Positions 52,941 to 61,573 of a DNA stretch of 64,000 nt are shown in pieces. The notes beneath the pieces are model-generated. The model ran no database searches and was not told the DNA's origin. It was given only the letters and a program-made list of their open reading frames with translations. A program made the translations under genes and the position numbers. Origin of the DNA: Larkinella punicea (GTDB lineage Bacteria; Bacteroidota; Bacteroidia; Cytophagales; Spirosomataceae); NCBI RefSeq assembly GCF_003334855.1, contig NZ_QOWE01000003.1, positions 1 to 64,000 on the forward strand. Reading direction: 5' to 3'. Each line of letters opens with the position of its first letter. The stretch's first letter is position 1.

Positions 52941-55900
52941 ATGAGGAAAATTTTCCTGACCGGTATGCTGACCTGGGGTCTTGCCCAGATCGGCTGGTCG
53001 CAGGTAACCTTTCCCCGGAATGGCGTCTATGACGAACGACCGGGTCTGTATGCCTTCACCAACGCGACACTGATTGTCGATCCGCAAACGACCCTCGAAG
53101 GGGCCACCTTACTCATCCGCAACGGGCGCATCGAAGCCGTTGGAAAAACCGTCAGCATTCCGGCGGGAACCGTGGTAGCCGATTTGAAAGGGAAACGCAT
53201 TTATCCGGCCCTGGTCGACATCGACTCGGACTACGGGATGCCCGAACTCCGGCGAACCCCGCCAGCCGGTGGCCGGGGTGTTCCGCAATACGACTCCAAC
53301 AAAAAAGGCGCCTTCAACTGGAACCAGGCCATTCAGCCCGAAACCGACGCCGGAACGATTTTTAAAGCCAATGTTGCCCAGGCCAACGAACTCCGGAAGC
53401 TGGGCTTCGGGGCGGTGGTGACGCACCCGCACGACGGCATTGCCCGGGGCAATTCGGTGCTGGTGACGCTGGCTGATGAGCGGGAAAACAACGTAGTGAT
53501 CCGCGACCGGGTTTCGGGCCATTACTCGTTCAGCAAAGGCACCTCGACTCAAACCTACCCGAACTCGCCGATGGGTGCGGTGGCGCTGTTGCGGCAAACG
53601 TATTACGACGCCGACTGGTACAAAAAAGCCGGGAAAACAACCGAATCCAACCTGTCGCTCGACGCTTTCAACCAGTTGCAAACCATCCCCTCGGTTTTTG
53701 AAGTACCCGATAAACTGGGCGTTCTTCGGGCTGATAAAATTGGCGAAGAGTTTGGCATTCAATACATTATCAAAAGTGCCGGGGACGAATACCAGCGGCT
53801 CGAAGAGGTGAAAGCCACGGGGGCCTCGCTGATTGTTCCGTTGAACTTTCCGCAAGCCTATGACGTGGAAGATGTCTGGGATGCCGACAATGTGACGCTG
53901 GCCGAACTGAAACACTGGGAAATGGCCCCGGCCAATCCGGCGATGCTGGCGAAAGCCGGGGTGCCGTTTGCGCTGACGACGGCCAACCTCAAGAACAAAA
54001 CCGACTTCTGGGCCAATCTCCGCAAAGCCATCGAATACGGCCTCACCGAGCAACAGGCGCTGGCGGCCCTGACGACTACCCCCGCCCAACTCCTGAAAAT
54101 CGACAACGAAGTCGGCAGCCTGAAACCGGGTTTGCTGGCCAACTTCATCATCACCTCCGACAACCTGTTCAACGCCGACAATGTGGTGCTGGAAAACTGG
54201 ATTCGCGGAAAACAATATGTCTATACCGATAAAAATGCGGCTGATTTGCGCGGAACCTACAACCTGACCATCGGCGACCGCAGCAACCTCAAGCTGAACA
54301 TTTCCGGGAAACCGGGTAAACCGGACTATGCCGTGATGGCCGATACGGTGAAACTGACGCCGAAAGTAGCCTTAACGAACGACCTGATTTCGCTGCAACT
54401 TCAACTGGATAAAAAACAACCGGGAACCACCCGACTGACCGGCTACCGCGAGGGGACGACGCTGAAAGGCGAAGGCGAAATGCCGGATGGCAAGATCGTG
54501 AAATGGACGGCGGTTTTGGCGCAACCGTTCTCTTCGACGGCGATTGCCAAAGCGGATACCGCGAAGAAAACCGCTCCGCAGTTCGGGAAATTGCTGTATC
54601 CATTTATTGGCATGGGCAATCTCGAAAAACCCAAAGCGCAAACCTTGCTGATCCGGAATGCGACGGTCTGGACCAACGAGAAAGACGGCGTGTTACCCAA
54701 TGCCGATGTGCTGGTGCAGAACGGAAAAATTGCGCAGGTGGGCAAAAGTCTGGCGGCACCGGCGGGTGCGCAGGTGATCGACGGAACGGGCAAACACCTG
54801 ACCAACGGCATCATCGACGAACACTCGCACATCGCGCTCTATTCCATCAACGAAGGCGGACAGACGAGTTCGGCGGAGGTGCGGATGAGCGACGTCATCA
54901 ATTCGGAAGACATCAACATTTACCGCCAACTGGCCGGGGGCGTCACAACCTCGCAACTGCTCCACGGTTCGGCCAACTCCATCGGCGGGCAGTCGGCGAT
55001 TGTGAAACTGAAATGGGGCGAAGCTCCGCAGGAAATGCTCGTGAAAGGAGCCGACGGTTTTATCAAATTTGCCCTCGGCGAAAACGTCAAACAGGCCAAC
55101 TGGGGCGATGGCGTCCGGATTCGGTTTCCGCAAACCCGGATGGGGGTGGAGCAGGTCTACTTCGATCATTTTACCCGCGCCCGCGAGTATGACAGTGCCT
55201 GGAAAACCTACAACAGCCTGAGTGCGAGGGAGAAAGTCAAATCCGTTCCGCCCCGCCGGGATGTGGAACTGGATGCGCTGGCCGAAATCCTGAACAAGAA
55301 GCGGTTTATCACCTGTCACAGCTATGTACAGTCGGAAATCAACATGCTGATGAAAGTGGCGGATTCGCTGGGCTTCAAGGTCAACACGTTTACGCACATT
55401 CTGGAAGGCTACAAAGTGGCCGACAAGATGGCGAAACACGGCGTCGGCGGCTCGACCTTTGCCGACTGGTGGGCCTACAAAATGGAGGTGAAAGACGCCA
55501 TTCCGTACAATGCCGCCCTGATGGCGCGGGCGGGTGTGCTGGTGTCGATCAACTCGGATGATGCCGAAATGGCGCGCCGACTGAATCAGGAAGCCGCCAA
55601 AGCGGTTGAATACGGCGCGATGTCGGAGGAAGACGCCTGGAAAATGGTAACCCTCAATCCGGCAAAACTCCTGCACCTCGACAGCAAGCTGGGCAGCATC
55701 CGGACGGGCAAAGACGCCGACCTCGTGCTGTGGAACAACAACCCGCTGGCGATCTATGCCCGGCCCGAAAAAACCATCATCGACGGCACGGTTTATTTCG
55801 ACCTGCAGGACGAAGACCGCAAACGCGATGACCTGCAAAAAGAACGCGCCCGCCTGATTCAGAAGATGTTATCGGCCAAAACCGGTGGTGCCTCGACCCA

Positions 55901-55991
55901 GCGGCCCACCTTCCGCCGTCAGCGGATGTGGCATTGCGAAGACGTGGAAGGCGTCATGGCGGAAGGGGAGGAACGGGAAGCAGAAAAATAA
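52941..55991 (+). CDS. Tandem amidohydrolase-family protein, secreted
   Basis: A 1016-residue exported protein with signal peptide about 1-21 and two amidohydrolase-fold modules. In the first (about 40-440) the expected HxH metal motif is replaced by ALVDIDSDYG near 90-100, so it probably does not bind metal. The second (about 570-990) has DEHSH at 627-631, CHSYVQSE near 790, FTHILEGYK near 815 and SINSDDAEMAR near 870, consistent with an active metal site. Family members are imidazolonepropionase- or prolidase-like. The C-terminal CEDVEGVMAEGEEREAEK tail is charged. The neighbouring gene encodes a homologous single-module protein. Confidence 0.88.
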   Translation: MRKIFLTGMLTWGLAQIGWSQVTFPRNGVYDERPGLYAFTNATLIVDPQTTLEGATLLIRNGRIEAVGKTVSIPAGTVVADLKGKRIYPALVDIDSDYGMPELRRTPPAGGRGVPQYDSNKKGAFNWNQAIQPETDAGTIFKANVAQANELRKLGFGAVVTHPHDGIARGNSVLVTLADERENNVVIRDRVSGHYSFSKGTSTQTYPNSPMGAVALLRQTYYDADWYKKAGKTTESNLSLDAFNQLQTIPSVFEVPDKLGVLRADKIGEEFGIQYIIKSAGDEYQRLEEVKATGASLIVPLNFPQAYDVEDVWDADNVTLAELKHWEMAPANPAMLAKAGVPFALTTANLKNKTDFWANLRKAIEYGLTEQQALAALTTTPAQLLKIDNEVGSLKPGLLANFIITSDNLFNADNVVLENWIRGKQYVYTDKNAADLRGTYNLTIGDRSNLKLNISGKPGKPDYAVMADTVKLTPKVALTNDLISLQLQLDKKQPGTTRLTGYREGTTLKGEGEMPDGKIVKWTAVLAQPFSSTAIAKADTAKKTAPQFGKLLYPFIGMGNLEKPKAQTLLIRNATVWTNEKDGVLPNADVLVQNGKIAQVGKSLAAPAGAQVIDGTGKHLTNGIIDEHSHIALYSINEGGQTSSAEVRMSDVINSEDINIYRQLAGGVTTSQLLHGSANSIGGQSAIVKLKWGEAPQEMLVKGADGFIKFALGENVKQANWGDGVRIRFPQTRMGVEQVYFDHFTRAREYDSAWKTYNSLSAREKVKSVPPRRDVELDALAEILNKKRFITCHSYVQSEINMLMKVADSLGFKVNTFTHILEGYKVADKMAKHGVGGSTFADWWAYKMEVKDAIPYNAALMARAGVLVSINSDDAEMARRLNQEAAKAVEYGAMSEEDAWKMVTLNPAKLLHLDSKLGSIRTGKDADLVLWNNNPLAIYARPEKTIIDGTVYFDLQDEDRKRDDLQKERARLIQKMLSAKTGGASTQRPTFRRQRMWHCEDVEGVMAEGEEREAEK

Positions 55992-56002
55992 CTGTCCCAG
56001 AA

Positions 56003-56108
56003 CCCCTGCATTTGCCCCTAAATCCCCTAAAGGGGACTTGGACGCAGCACGCAGCATCTTCCGGATGCGAAAAGTCCCCTTTAGGGGATTTAGGGGCAAA
56101 TGCAGGGG
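56003..56108. repeat. Palindromic repeat family A, copy A6
   Basis: CCCCTGCATTTGCCCCTAAA opens the left arm; AAATGCAGGGG closes the right. The loop has GGACGCAGCACGCAGC. It lies between the two amidohydrolase genes and would be transcribed with them. A spurious N-terminal extension of the next gene reads through it. Confidence 0.9.
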
Positions 56109-56136
56109 AATGGGGCAAAATGCAAACTATAAAACC

Positions 56137-57441
56137 ATGAAACAACTAACACTCTCCATACTCCTGCTGGCATCGCTCAGCGGGTTTGCCCAGAACCCGG
56201 CTCCGGCGGGGCCGCAGACGCGGGCCATTGCCCTGACGGGTGCCACGATTCACGTTGGCAACGGGCAGGTAATCAATAACGGGGTGATCCTGTTCGACAA
56301 GGGGATCATTACGGCCGTCGGCGACGGCAACACGCCCACCAACGGCGCGGAAGTGATCAATGTGGCCGGAAAACACATCTATCCGAGCATCATTTCGCCC
56401 GCTTCGACGGTGGGGTTGCAGGAAATCAGCGCGGTTCGGGCCACGGTCGATTTTCAGGAAACCGGCTACATCAACCCGAACATCCGGTCGCTGATTGCTT
56501 ACAACACGGATTCGGAGGTGATTCCGACCATCCGGAACAACGGTTTGTTGCTGACGCAGGTGATGCCGATGGGCGGGGTCATTTCGGGGAGTTCGTCGGT
56601 AGTGCAGTCCGACGCCTGGAACTGGGAAGATGCCGTGCTGAAAGCCGACGACGGTATCTGGCTGACCTGGCCGGGGTATTTTGCCCGCAGCTTCGATTTC
56701 GAGGATTTTTCGGTCAGTCTGAAAAAGAACGAACAGCGGCAGGAAAGCATCAACGCTCTGAAAGCGACGTTTTCCGACGCGCTGGCCTATGCCGCCCTGA
56801 AAAATCCGGCTCCGAAAAACCTCAAATTTGAGTCGATGAAGGGCCTGTTCGATGGCACGAAAAACCTGTACATCCGGGCCGATTACGGCAAAGACATCAT
56901 CGAAGCCATCAAATTTGCGAAACAGATGGGCATTCGGAAACCGGTGATTGTGGGCGGGGAAGACGCCGGTCGGGTGATCGATTTTCTGAAAGAGAACAAC
57001 GTTGCCGTGATTCTGGGGCCAATGCATCGCCTGCCCACTCTCCAGGACGAAGACGTGTATCTGCCGTATAAACTGCCGGGACTGCTCCAGAAAGCCGGTA
57101 TTGCGGTCAGTCTGAGCTACGACGGGGCCTACTGGCGGACGCGAAACCTGCCGTTTCAGGCCGGAACAGCCGCCGGTTTCGGGGGCATCGACAAAGAGGA
57201 CGCGCTGAAAATGATCACGTCCACGACCGCCAAAATCATGGGCATCGACAACGTGGTGGGCACGCTCGAAAAAGGCAAACACGCGACGCTGGTGGTCTCG
57301 AAAGGCGATTTGCTGGACATGCGCACCAATGTCATCGAACACGCGTATATCCAGGGCCGTCACATCAATCTGGATGACAAACACAAGCGGTTGTACCACA
57401 TGTACCGCGAGAAGTATGGACAGCCGGATGTAGGAAAATAA
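56137..57441 (+). CDS. Amidohydrolase-fold protein, probably inactive, secreted
   Basis: A 434-residue exported protein (signal peptide 1-18) with the amidohydrolase fold, similar to the first module of the preceding gene. In place of an HxH motif it reads HIYPSIISPASTVG near 80-93, and the later metal histidines are also not evident, although LGPMHRL and EKGKHATLVVSKGDLLD survive. It may be a non-catalytic partner of the tandem protein upstream. ATG 56137 starts a clean signal peptide; the longer reading from 55885 runs through repeat A6. It is followed by a strong terminator. A decayed copy of its C-terminus lies at 59390-59620. Confidence 0.86.
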   Translation: MKQLTLSILLLASLSGFAQNPAPAGPQTRAIALTGATIHVGNGQVINNGVILFDKGIITAVGDGNTPTNGAEVINVAGKHIYPSIISPASTVGLQEISAVRATVDFQETGYINPNIRSLIAYNTDSEVIPTIRNNGLLLTQVMPMGGVISGSSSVVQSDAWNWEDAVLKADDGIWLTWPGYFARSFDFEDFSVSLKKNEQRQESINALKATFSDALAYAALKNPAPKNLKFESMKGLFDGTKNLYIRADYGKDIIEAIKFAKQMGIRKPVIVGGEDAGRVIDFLKENNVAVILGPMHRLPTLQDEDVYLPYKLPGLLQKAGIAVSLSYDGAYWRTRNLPFQAGTAAGFGGIDKEDALKMITSTTAKIMGIDNVVGTLEKGKHATLVVSKGDLLDMRTNVIEHAYIQGRHINLDDKHKRLYHMYREKYGQPDVGK

Positions 57442-57461
57442 CCTTGATTTTGCTTATCATT

Positions 57462-57492
57462 GGGAGCCCGAAGGATTGGGCTCCCTTTTTTT
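57462..57492 (+). terminator. Rho-independent terminator of the amidohydrolase operon
   Basis: GGGAGCCC (57462-57469) pairs with GGGCTCCC (57478-57485) around a GAAGGATT loop and is followed by seven T. Confidence 0.93.
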
Positions 57493-57604
57493 GTTGGCAG
57501 GTTTGCCTAATGAATTGCCGATGGAAGTCAGCAATCCCATTAATTGTTTTGGCATTTTAGCCGTTTCAACCGATTATTATCCTAAATAGGACTAATTCAT
57601 TACC

Positions 57605-57740
57605 CTTTCGCTTTTGCCCCCAACCCCCTAAAGGGGGCTTCAAAATCCGGATGTTTTAGCCCCCTTTAGGGGGTTGGGGGCGAAAAGTGGAAGCACTTTA
57701 CAGACTGCCCTTTAGGGGGTTGGGGGCAAAAAGCGAAAGT
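57605..57740. repeat. Palindromic repeat family B, copy B2 plus an extra right arm
   Basis: 57605-57689 is a B palindrome like B1. After 18 unrelated bases a further right arm follows (57708-57740, CCCTTTAGGGGGTTGGGGGC...), which pairs equally well with the left arm at 57605. This suggests a nested or slipped copy. With the terminator, this is all that is seen in the 335-bp gap before the DUF4287 gene. Confidence 0.85.
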
Positions 57741-57776
57741 CTTACTAAAGTAAACTCTAAAAAAACGCAAATCAGT

Positions 57777-57995
57777 ATGTCTTTTCAAGCCTACATAGAC
57801 AACATCAAAGCTAAGACCGGAAAAACACCGGCGGACTTTAAAAAATTAGCGGAAGAAAAAGAATTTATCATTGAAGGAAAACTTAATCCAAAAGTAAAAG
57901 CGACAGAAATAACCAACTGGCTGAAAGAGGATTTTGAATTGGGACACGGCCACGCCATGGCCATTTATGCGACCTTCAAAGGAAAAACGGAATGA
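57777..57995 (+). CDS. DUF4287 domain protein
   Basis: A 72-residue protein of the DUF4287 family, whose members begin SFQAYIDNIKAKTGKTPADF and are unknown in function; some are fused to DUF5655 domains. It has no signal peptide and is predicted all helical. The ATG at 57777 is used; the longer in-frame reading runs through repeat B2. Its stop overlaps the start of the serine hydrolase gene by ATGA, suggesting co-expression. Base composition is more AT-rich than the upstream genes. Confidence 0.85.
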   Translation: MSFQAYIDNIKAKTGKTPADFKKLAEEKEFIIEGKLNPKVKATEITNWLKEDFELGHGHAMAIYATFKGKTE

Positions 57996-59056
57996 AACGG
58001 TTCACAATACTGATTGTATTCCTATTCTTTTGCGCTTCCGGAACTGCACAGAAAATGCCTGCTAACCTCCTGGATAGCATTGCGATTGCAGGAAACAATG
58101 GCACGTATCCGAACCTAGAGGGAGTTACAATAACCCAACGTGGCAAGCTTGTTTTTGAAACCTATCTTCATGGTTTACGGAAGGGCAGTCTGCATGATAC
58201 GCGTTCTGCTTTTAAGTCCATTACGGCGCTCTTGATTGGCATTGCGATCGACAAAGGGTTTATTAAAAATGTACATCAAAAAGTATATCCTTTTTTCCCG
58301 GAGTATAAGCCCTACGGAAACTGGGCTAGTTTAAAAGACAGCATGACCATTGAGCATTTGCTGGAAATGAAATCCGGTTTTGACTGCGAAGAATGGGATG
58401 GAAGCAAGGATTGTGAAGACGACATGGAGAATACGCAGGACTGGATAAAATTTTGCCTGGACCTGCCCTTAAAAAATAAACCGGGGACAAAGTGGGATTA
58501 TACGTCGATCAATGCCATGCTGTTAGGCGGTATCATTGCCCATGCCAGCCATAGGTCGGTTTCGGAGTTTGCCGATCAATATCTGTTCAAACCGTTGGGA
58601 ATTACCCAGTACCGGTGGACAAAAGACCCGCTCGGTCACGAAACGACGGCGGGTTCCTTTTATATTTCTCCGGGAGATATGAATAAAATTGGGCAGGTGG
58701 TTTTAAATGACGGTGTTTTTAATGGTAAACGAGTCGTTTCCGGCAAATGGGTTAAAAGAATGACGGAAGGACGTATAAAAATTGAAGACTTTTCCAATGT
58801 GCAGATTTCTAGAAATAAAACTGCTATTCCGCAACCTACTTATTATGGGTATGCCTGGTATACGGAAGAAATAAAGACGGATCACTGGAAGCACACGGTT
58901 GTTTTTGCTTCCGGGAATGGCGGGCAGTATATCATGGTGATTAAGGATTTAGATTTGGTGGTAACCTTCACAGGCAATAGCTACAATTCTGCCAAATCAA
59001 AATTGCCTTTTGATATTCTGGTCAAATACATTTTACCCCATTTTGCCAAGAAATAG
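57992..59056 (+). CDS. Serine hydrolase (class C beta-lactamase-like), secreted
   Basis: A 354-residue exported protein with signal peptide 1-20 and a penicillin-binding-protein fold. The catalytic SxxK is SAFK at 72-75. The second motif is YTSIN near 166 in place of the usual YSN. The third is the ASGNGGQ segment near 308 instead of KTG. Members are esterases, peptidases or beta-lactamases; resistance cannot be inferred. The protein overlaps the DUF4287 gene by 4 bp. AT content is higher than in the amidohydrolases, so the pair may have arrived separately. Confidence 0.88.
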   Translation: MKRFTILIVFLFFCASGTAQKMPANLLDSIAIAGNNGTYPNLEGVTITQRGKLVFETYLHGLRKGSLHDTRSAFKSITALLIGIAIDKGFIKNVHQKVYPFFPEYKPYGNWASLKDSMTIEHLLEMKSGFDCEEWDGSKDCEDDMENTQDWIKFCLDLPLKNKPGTKWDYTSINAMLLGGIIAHASHRSVSEFADQYLFKPLGITQYRWTKDPLGHETTAGSFYISPGDMNKIGQVVLNDGVFNGKRVVSGKWVKRMTEGRIKIEDFSNVQISRNKTAIPQPTYYGYAWYTEEIKTDHWKHTVVFASGNGGQYIMVIKDLDLVVTFTGNSYNSAKSKLPFDILVKYILPHFAKK

Positions 59057-59209
59057 CCGGGCTATCAACAAACGGTTTTGTGCAAGTGGGGGAGACGTAA
59101 GAGCAAGGGGCTTTTGCCTGTCATTTTTCAAACGATCTATCGACGATTACGAACGAATAAAAATCTAAAATGAACCCAAACGGTGAGATTATTGACCCCA
59201 GAGGGGTCG

Positions 59210-59336
59210 AATGTTTGTAGCAAACCGGTGTGCTGAGTACTCCAGGCGTTCCGGAGGTAAGCGACCACGTTGCCAATGGTCGCGTACCTATCGGCACGCC
59301 TGGAGTGCTCATGAATACCCATTTGCTACAAACATT
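59210..59336. repeat. Nested palindrome family C, copy C2
   Basis: AATGTTTGTAGCAAA (59210-59224) is perfectly mirrored at 59322-59336. A second arm pair GAGTACTCCAGGCG / CGCCTGGAGTGCTC and an inner CGACCA...TGGTCG lie inside. The segment CAATGGTCGCGTACCT is shared with copy C1. The 830-bp gap between the serine hydrolase and DUF4262 genes holds this repeat, the pseudogene below and AT-rich sequence without further genes. Confidence 0.85.
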
Positions 59337-59389
59337 ACGTGCAGCTGGCACTTAAACAACTGGTAGGCAAGGGAATAATCTCATTGTTT

Positions 59390-59620
59390 GCGTTAAAATT
59401 AAAGCTGACGAAGAAGTTAGGAATGGCCTTTGGCATCAACAAAGTGGTGGGCGCAATCGAAAAAGGTAAACGCGCAATAATGCTGGTCTCGAAAGGCGAT
59501 TTGCTGGACATAATGCACGCGTATGTTTAAGGCCGTCACATCAATCTGGACGACAATCACAAGCGGTTGTACCACATAAATTGTGAGATGTATAGAGAGT
59601 CGGATATTGGAAAGTGATGA
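59390..59620 (+). pseudogene. Decayed copy of the C-terminus of the 56137-57441 amidohydrolase-fold gene
   Basis: Reads ALK...GINKVVGAIEKGK.A..LVSKGDLLD...HAYV then TAA, then continues in frame as GRHINLDD.HKRLYH, another stop, and an eroded C-terminus. The intact gene has ALK...GIDNVVGTLEKGK.A.LVVSKGDLLD...HAYIQGRHINLDDKHKRLYH. About 12 bp are missing after GDLLD. Nucleotides across GTCTCGAAAGGCGATTTGCT and CGTCACATCAATCTGGA are identical, so it is a duplication remnant. It lies 1.9 kb after its source, beyond the DUF4287/serine hydrolase pair. Confidence 0.85.
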
Positions 59621-59855
59621 GAATTTTTTGTAATATTAGGGACGTCAGGGATTTTTGTAGATTTCGCATTTTGTATTGCCGCAGAAAACAAATAACACGG
59701 TTTGCAAAATACGCATTTTGTATTTTATTTGCACTTAATCGTTAAGAATATTTTCTGTAAGTGTTTGGTAATAAGTTATTTATTGGGTTTGCCTACATCT
59801 AAAATGAAAATGGTGTAGATTCATATTGTTGCACAAAACCTTCGCCTATTTAGAA

Positions 59856-59865
59856 GTTAGTGGCA
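59856..59865 (+). other. Cassette junction S1, right core only
   Basis: GTTAGTGGCA begins the AT-rich cassette run. Its reverse complement TGCCACTAAC opens site S2 at the other end of the same cassette. A left half for S1 is not visible upstream. Confidence 0.5.
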
Positions 59866-59886
59866 ACTGTAAAGCGACACCCTACA

Positions 59887-60657
59887 ATGGACAAAGAGAA
59901 AGAACATAACTGCATAAGCAAAGACGAACTTCTTGTTCAGACCAAGACAAATATTGACAAATTTGGACTACAAGTTATAATGGTTAGTGGTTCCGACTAT
60001 TCACCATCATTTGTTTATAGTATAGGACTATTTGAAACTTACAATCAACCTGAAATAATTTGTTTTTGCTTAACTCAAAAACTGGGACACGAAATAATTA
60101 ATGATGTTGCTGACTTAATTAAGAAGGGTGAAACCATTAAGACATACACTAACTACGACAACATTTTTAAAGATAGCCGAGCAGAGTTTTTGCCAGTTGA
60201 TGAAAGGAATATAGACAACTATTTTAGTGCAGCGTTAAACTACTACGACAAGACAAAATTCCCTGCTGTTCAACTTGTTTGGACAGACAGAAATAACAAG
60301 TTTCCTTGGGAAGAAGATTTTGAAGAAAAGTTTTTGCACGACCAGCCACTGCTTGACAGAAATGCAGACTTCAAATTCAGAGAAGCAAAGAATTTAGGCA
60401 TATTTACAACCCGACAATGGTTAGACCTTTACAAACCTATTTTGAGGGTTGTTCACGACACTGATGGAGATTGGCAATTTCTGACAGGTGACCAAATGCC
60501 AGACGACATTAAGCTTGTTGCATTAGAAGAAATGGTAAATAGGGACAAGACACTAAATGAAGTTTTTGATTTAGACTACGGTTATTCAATGGACAGAGAC
60601 TTTATTGGTGGAGAATGGACTAAAACAAAACTAGAAGAGGAAGGTGATGAAGAATAA
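59887..60657 (+). CDS. DUF4262 domain protein (cassette 1)
   Basis: A 256-residue protein with a recognisable DUF4262 domain in the N-terminal half (FGLQVIMVSGSDYSPSFVYSIGLFETYNQPEII near 20-52); members are hypothetical and often encoded in integron cassettes. A second, unrecognised half (VWTDRNNKFPWEEDFEE onwards) ends in an acidic tail. ATG 59887 is used; a GTG at 59860 lies within the junction core. Third positions are strongly AT-biased, unlike the genes before 57.7 kb. It is the only gene between S1 and S2, as expected for one gene per cassette. Confidence 0.85.
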   Translation: MDKEKEHNCISKDELLVQTKTNIDKFGLQVIMVSGSDYSPSFVYSIGLFETYNQPEIICFCLTQKLGHEIINDVADLIKKGETIKTYTNYDNIFKDSRAEFLPVDERNIDNYFSAALNYYDKTKFPAVQLVWTDRNNKFPWEEDFEEKFLHDQPLLDRNADFKFREAKNLGIFTTRQWLDLYKPILRVVHDTDGDWQFLTGDQMPDDIKLVALEEMVNRDKTLNEVFDLDYGYSMDRDFIGGEWTKTKLEEEGDEE

Positions 60658-60663
60658 AACAGC

Positions 60664-60807
60664 TGCCACTAACATCGTATTGGCAATAGTGGGGCTGACA
60701 GTTGCAAACTCAACATTTGTAATTCTATTGGGCATTTGTACAAATGTTGAGCTGACGGTTTTCAAATGCCCCACCATCGCCAATACGTAAACCGTTAGGC
60801 ACAATTG
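60664..60807. repeat. attC-like site S2
   Basis: A 144-bp imperfect palindrome. It starts TGCCACTAAC and ends GTTAGGCACAATTG; the final GTTAGGC fits the attC R' consensus GTTRRRY. The main stem CGTATTGGCAATAGTGGGGC (60676-60695) pairs with 60768-60787 with two mismatches, and an inner perfect 13-bp stem CTCAACATTTGTA (60709-60721) pairs with 60739-60751. It starts 7 bp after the DUF4262 stop codon and ends one base before the next ATG. No promoter is seen in it. Confidence 0.75.
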
Positions 60808-60808
60808 T

Positions 60809-61573
60809 ATGGAAGATCCCGACATCAAAAAACTACGAAAGGTTTTAGCATATAAAGGCCGAGAAGATCTAGCTGACCTGCTGCGCCATTCTGTTTCAAT
60901 TTTAGAAGAATCAAGCACATTTGGCTCACGATGGTATTCCCGCTTAAGCACGTTTCATATTAAGTCCCATCCAAAAGTTCAAGAAAAGCTAGACAGTCTT
61001 TCTGAAAAGGATAAAGAAGAGATATTCAAAGCATTACAACTTGTATATCCCTTACTAGATAATGAACCTGAGATTACGAATATTATCTATTATCCCGATT
61101 TTGATATTGAAACTGCAGATTTGGTTGAAACGAAAGAATTAGAACGTATCTCATTTGAGTATATCCATGATCAAATAAGAAAATGCAATTCAAAAATTGC
61201 TGAGAAGGATTTCGATGGTGCAGTAACTAATGCCCGAACACTTATTGAATCAATATGCCTATTCATCCTTGAATCTAAAACGAAAGAGAAGCAAGATTAT
61301 GATGGGAATTTGATCAAACTATATAAAAGTGTGGCATCTTTATTAAGTATGTCGCCTGGTGACTATACAGATGAGAATCTGAAACAGATTTTATCCGGAG
61401 TTTTTAGTATTATTAATGGTGTATCAGGACTGAGGAATACATACGGGGACTCTCATGGGACCTCTCCATCAAAAAAAGGGTATAAAATCGACGAGAGACA
61501 TGCAATTCTAACCGTAAATCTTGCAAAATCAATTACCGAGTATCTATTTTTAAGCTATGAGAAATCGATTTAA
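60809..61573 (+). CDS. Abortive infection family protein, Abi_C domain (cassette 2)
   Basis: A 254-residue protein. The C-terminal third has the Abi_C signature: NARTLIESICLFIL near 147-160, and GVSGLRNTYGDSHGTS with LRNTYGDSHG at 208-217, the conserved RN..GD.HG of this HEPN-like RNase-related domain. The N-terminal part (1-120) is helical and unassigned. Abi_C proteins are implicated in phage exclusion by killing the infected cell. The stop codon is directly followed by site S3, and the ATG is one base after the end of S2, so the gene fills its cassette. Activity is inferred from the family. Confidence 0.85.
   Translation: MEDPDIKKLRKVLAYKGREDLADLLRHSVSILEESSTFGSRWYSRLSTFHIKSHPKVQEKLDSLSEKDKEEIFKALQLVYPLLDNEPEITNIIYYPDFDIETADLVETKELERISFEYIHDQIRKCNSKIAEKDFDGAVTNARTLIESICLFILESKTKEKQDYDGNLIKLYKSVASLLSMSPGDYTDENLKQILSGVFSIINGVSGLRNTYGDSHGTSPSKKGYKIDERHAILTVNLAKSITEYLFLSYEKSI

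Noticed and set aside
55885-56136. N-terminal extension of the second amidohydrolase-fold protein
   Set aside because: It runs through repeat A6 and the end of the previous gene, while ATG 56137 starts a proper signal peptide.
57992-59056. Beta-lactamase resistance gene
   Set aside because: Only SxxK is canonical; the second and third motifs differ from true beta-lactamases, so a general serine hydrolase is the safe call.
59600-59855. Left half of junction S1
   Set aside because: I searched for a TAAC-ended arm pairing with AGTTAGTGGC and found none convincing; only the right core is reported.
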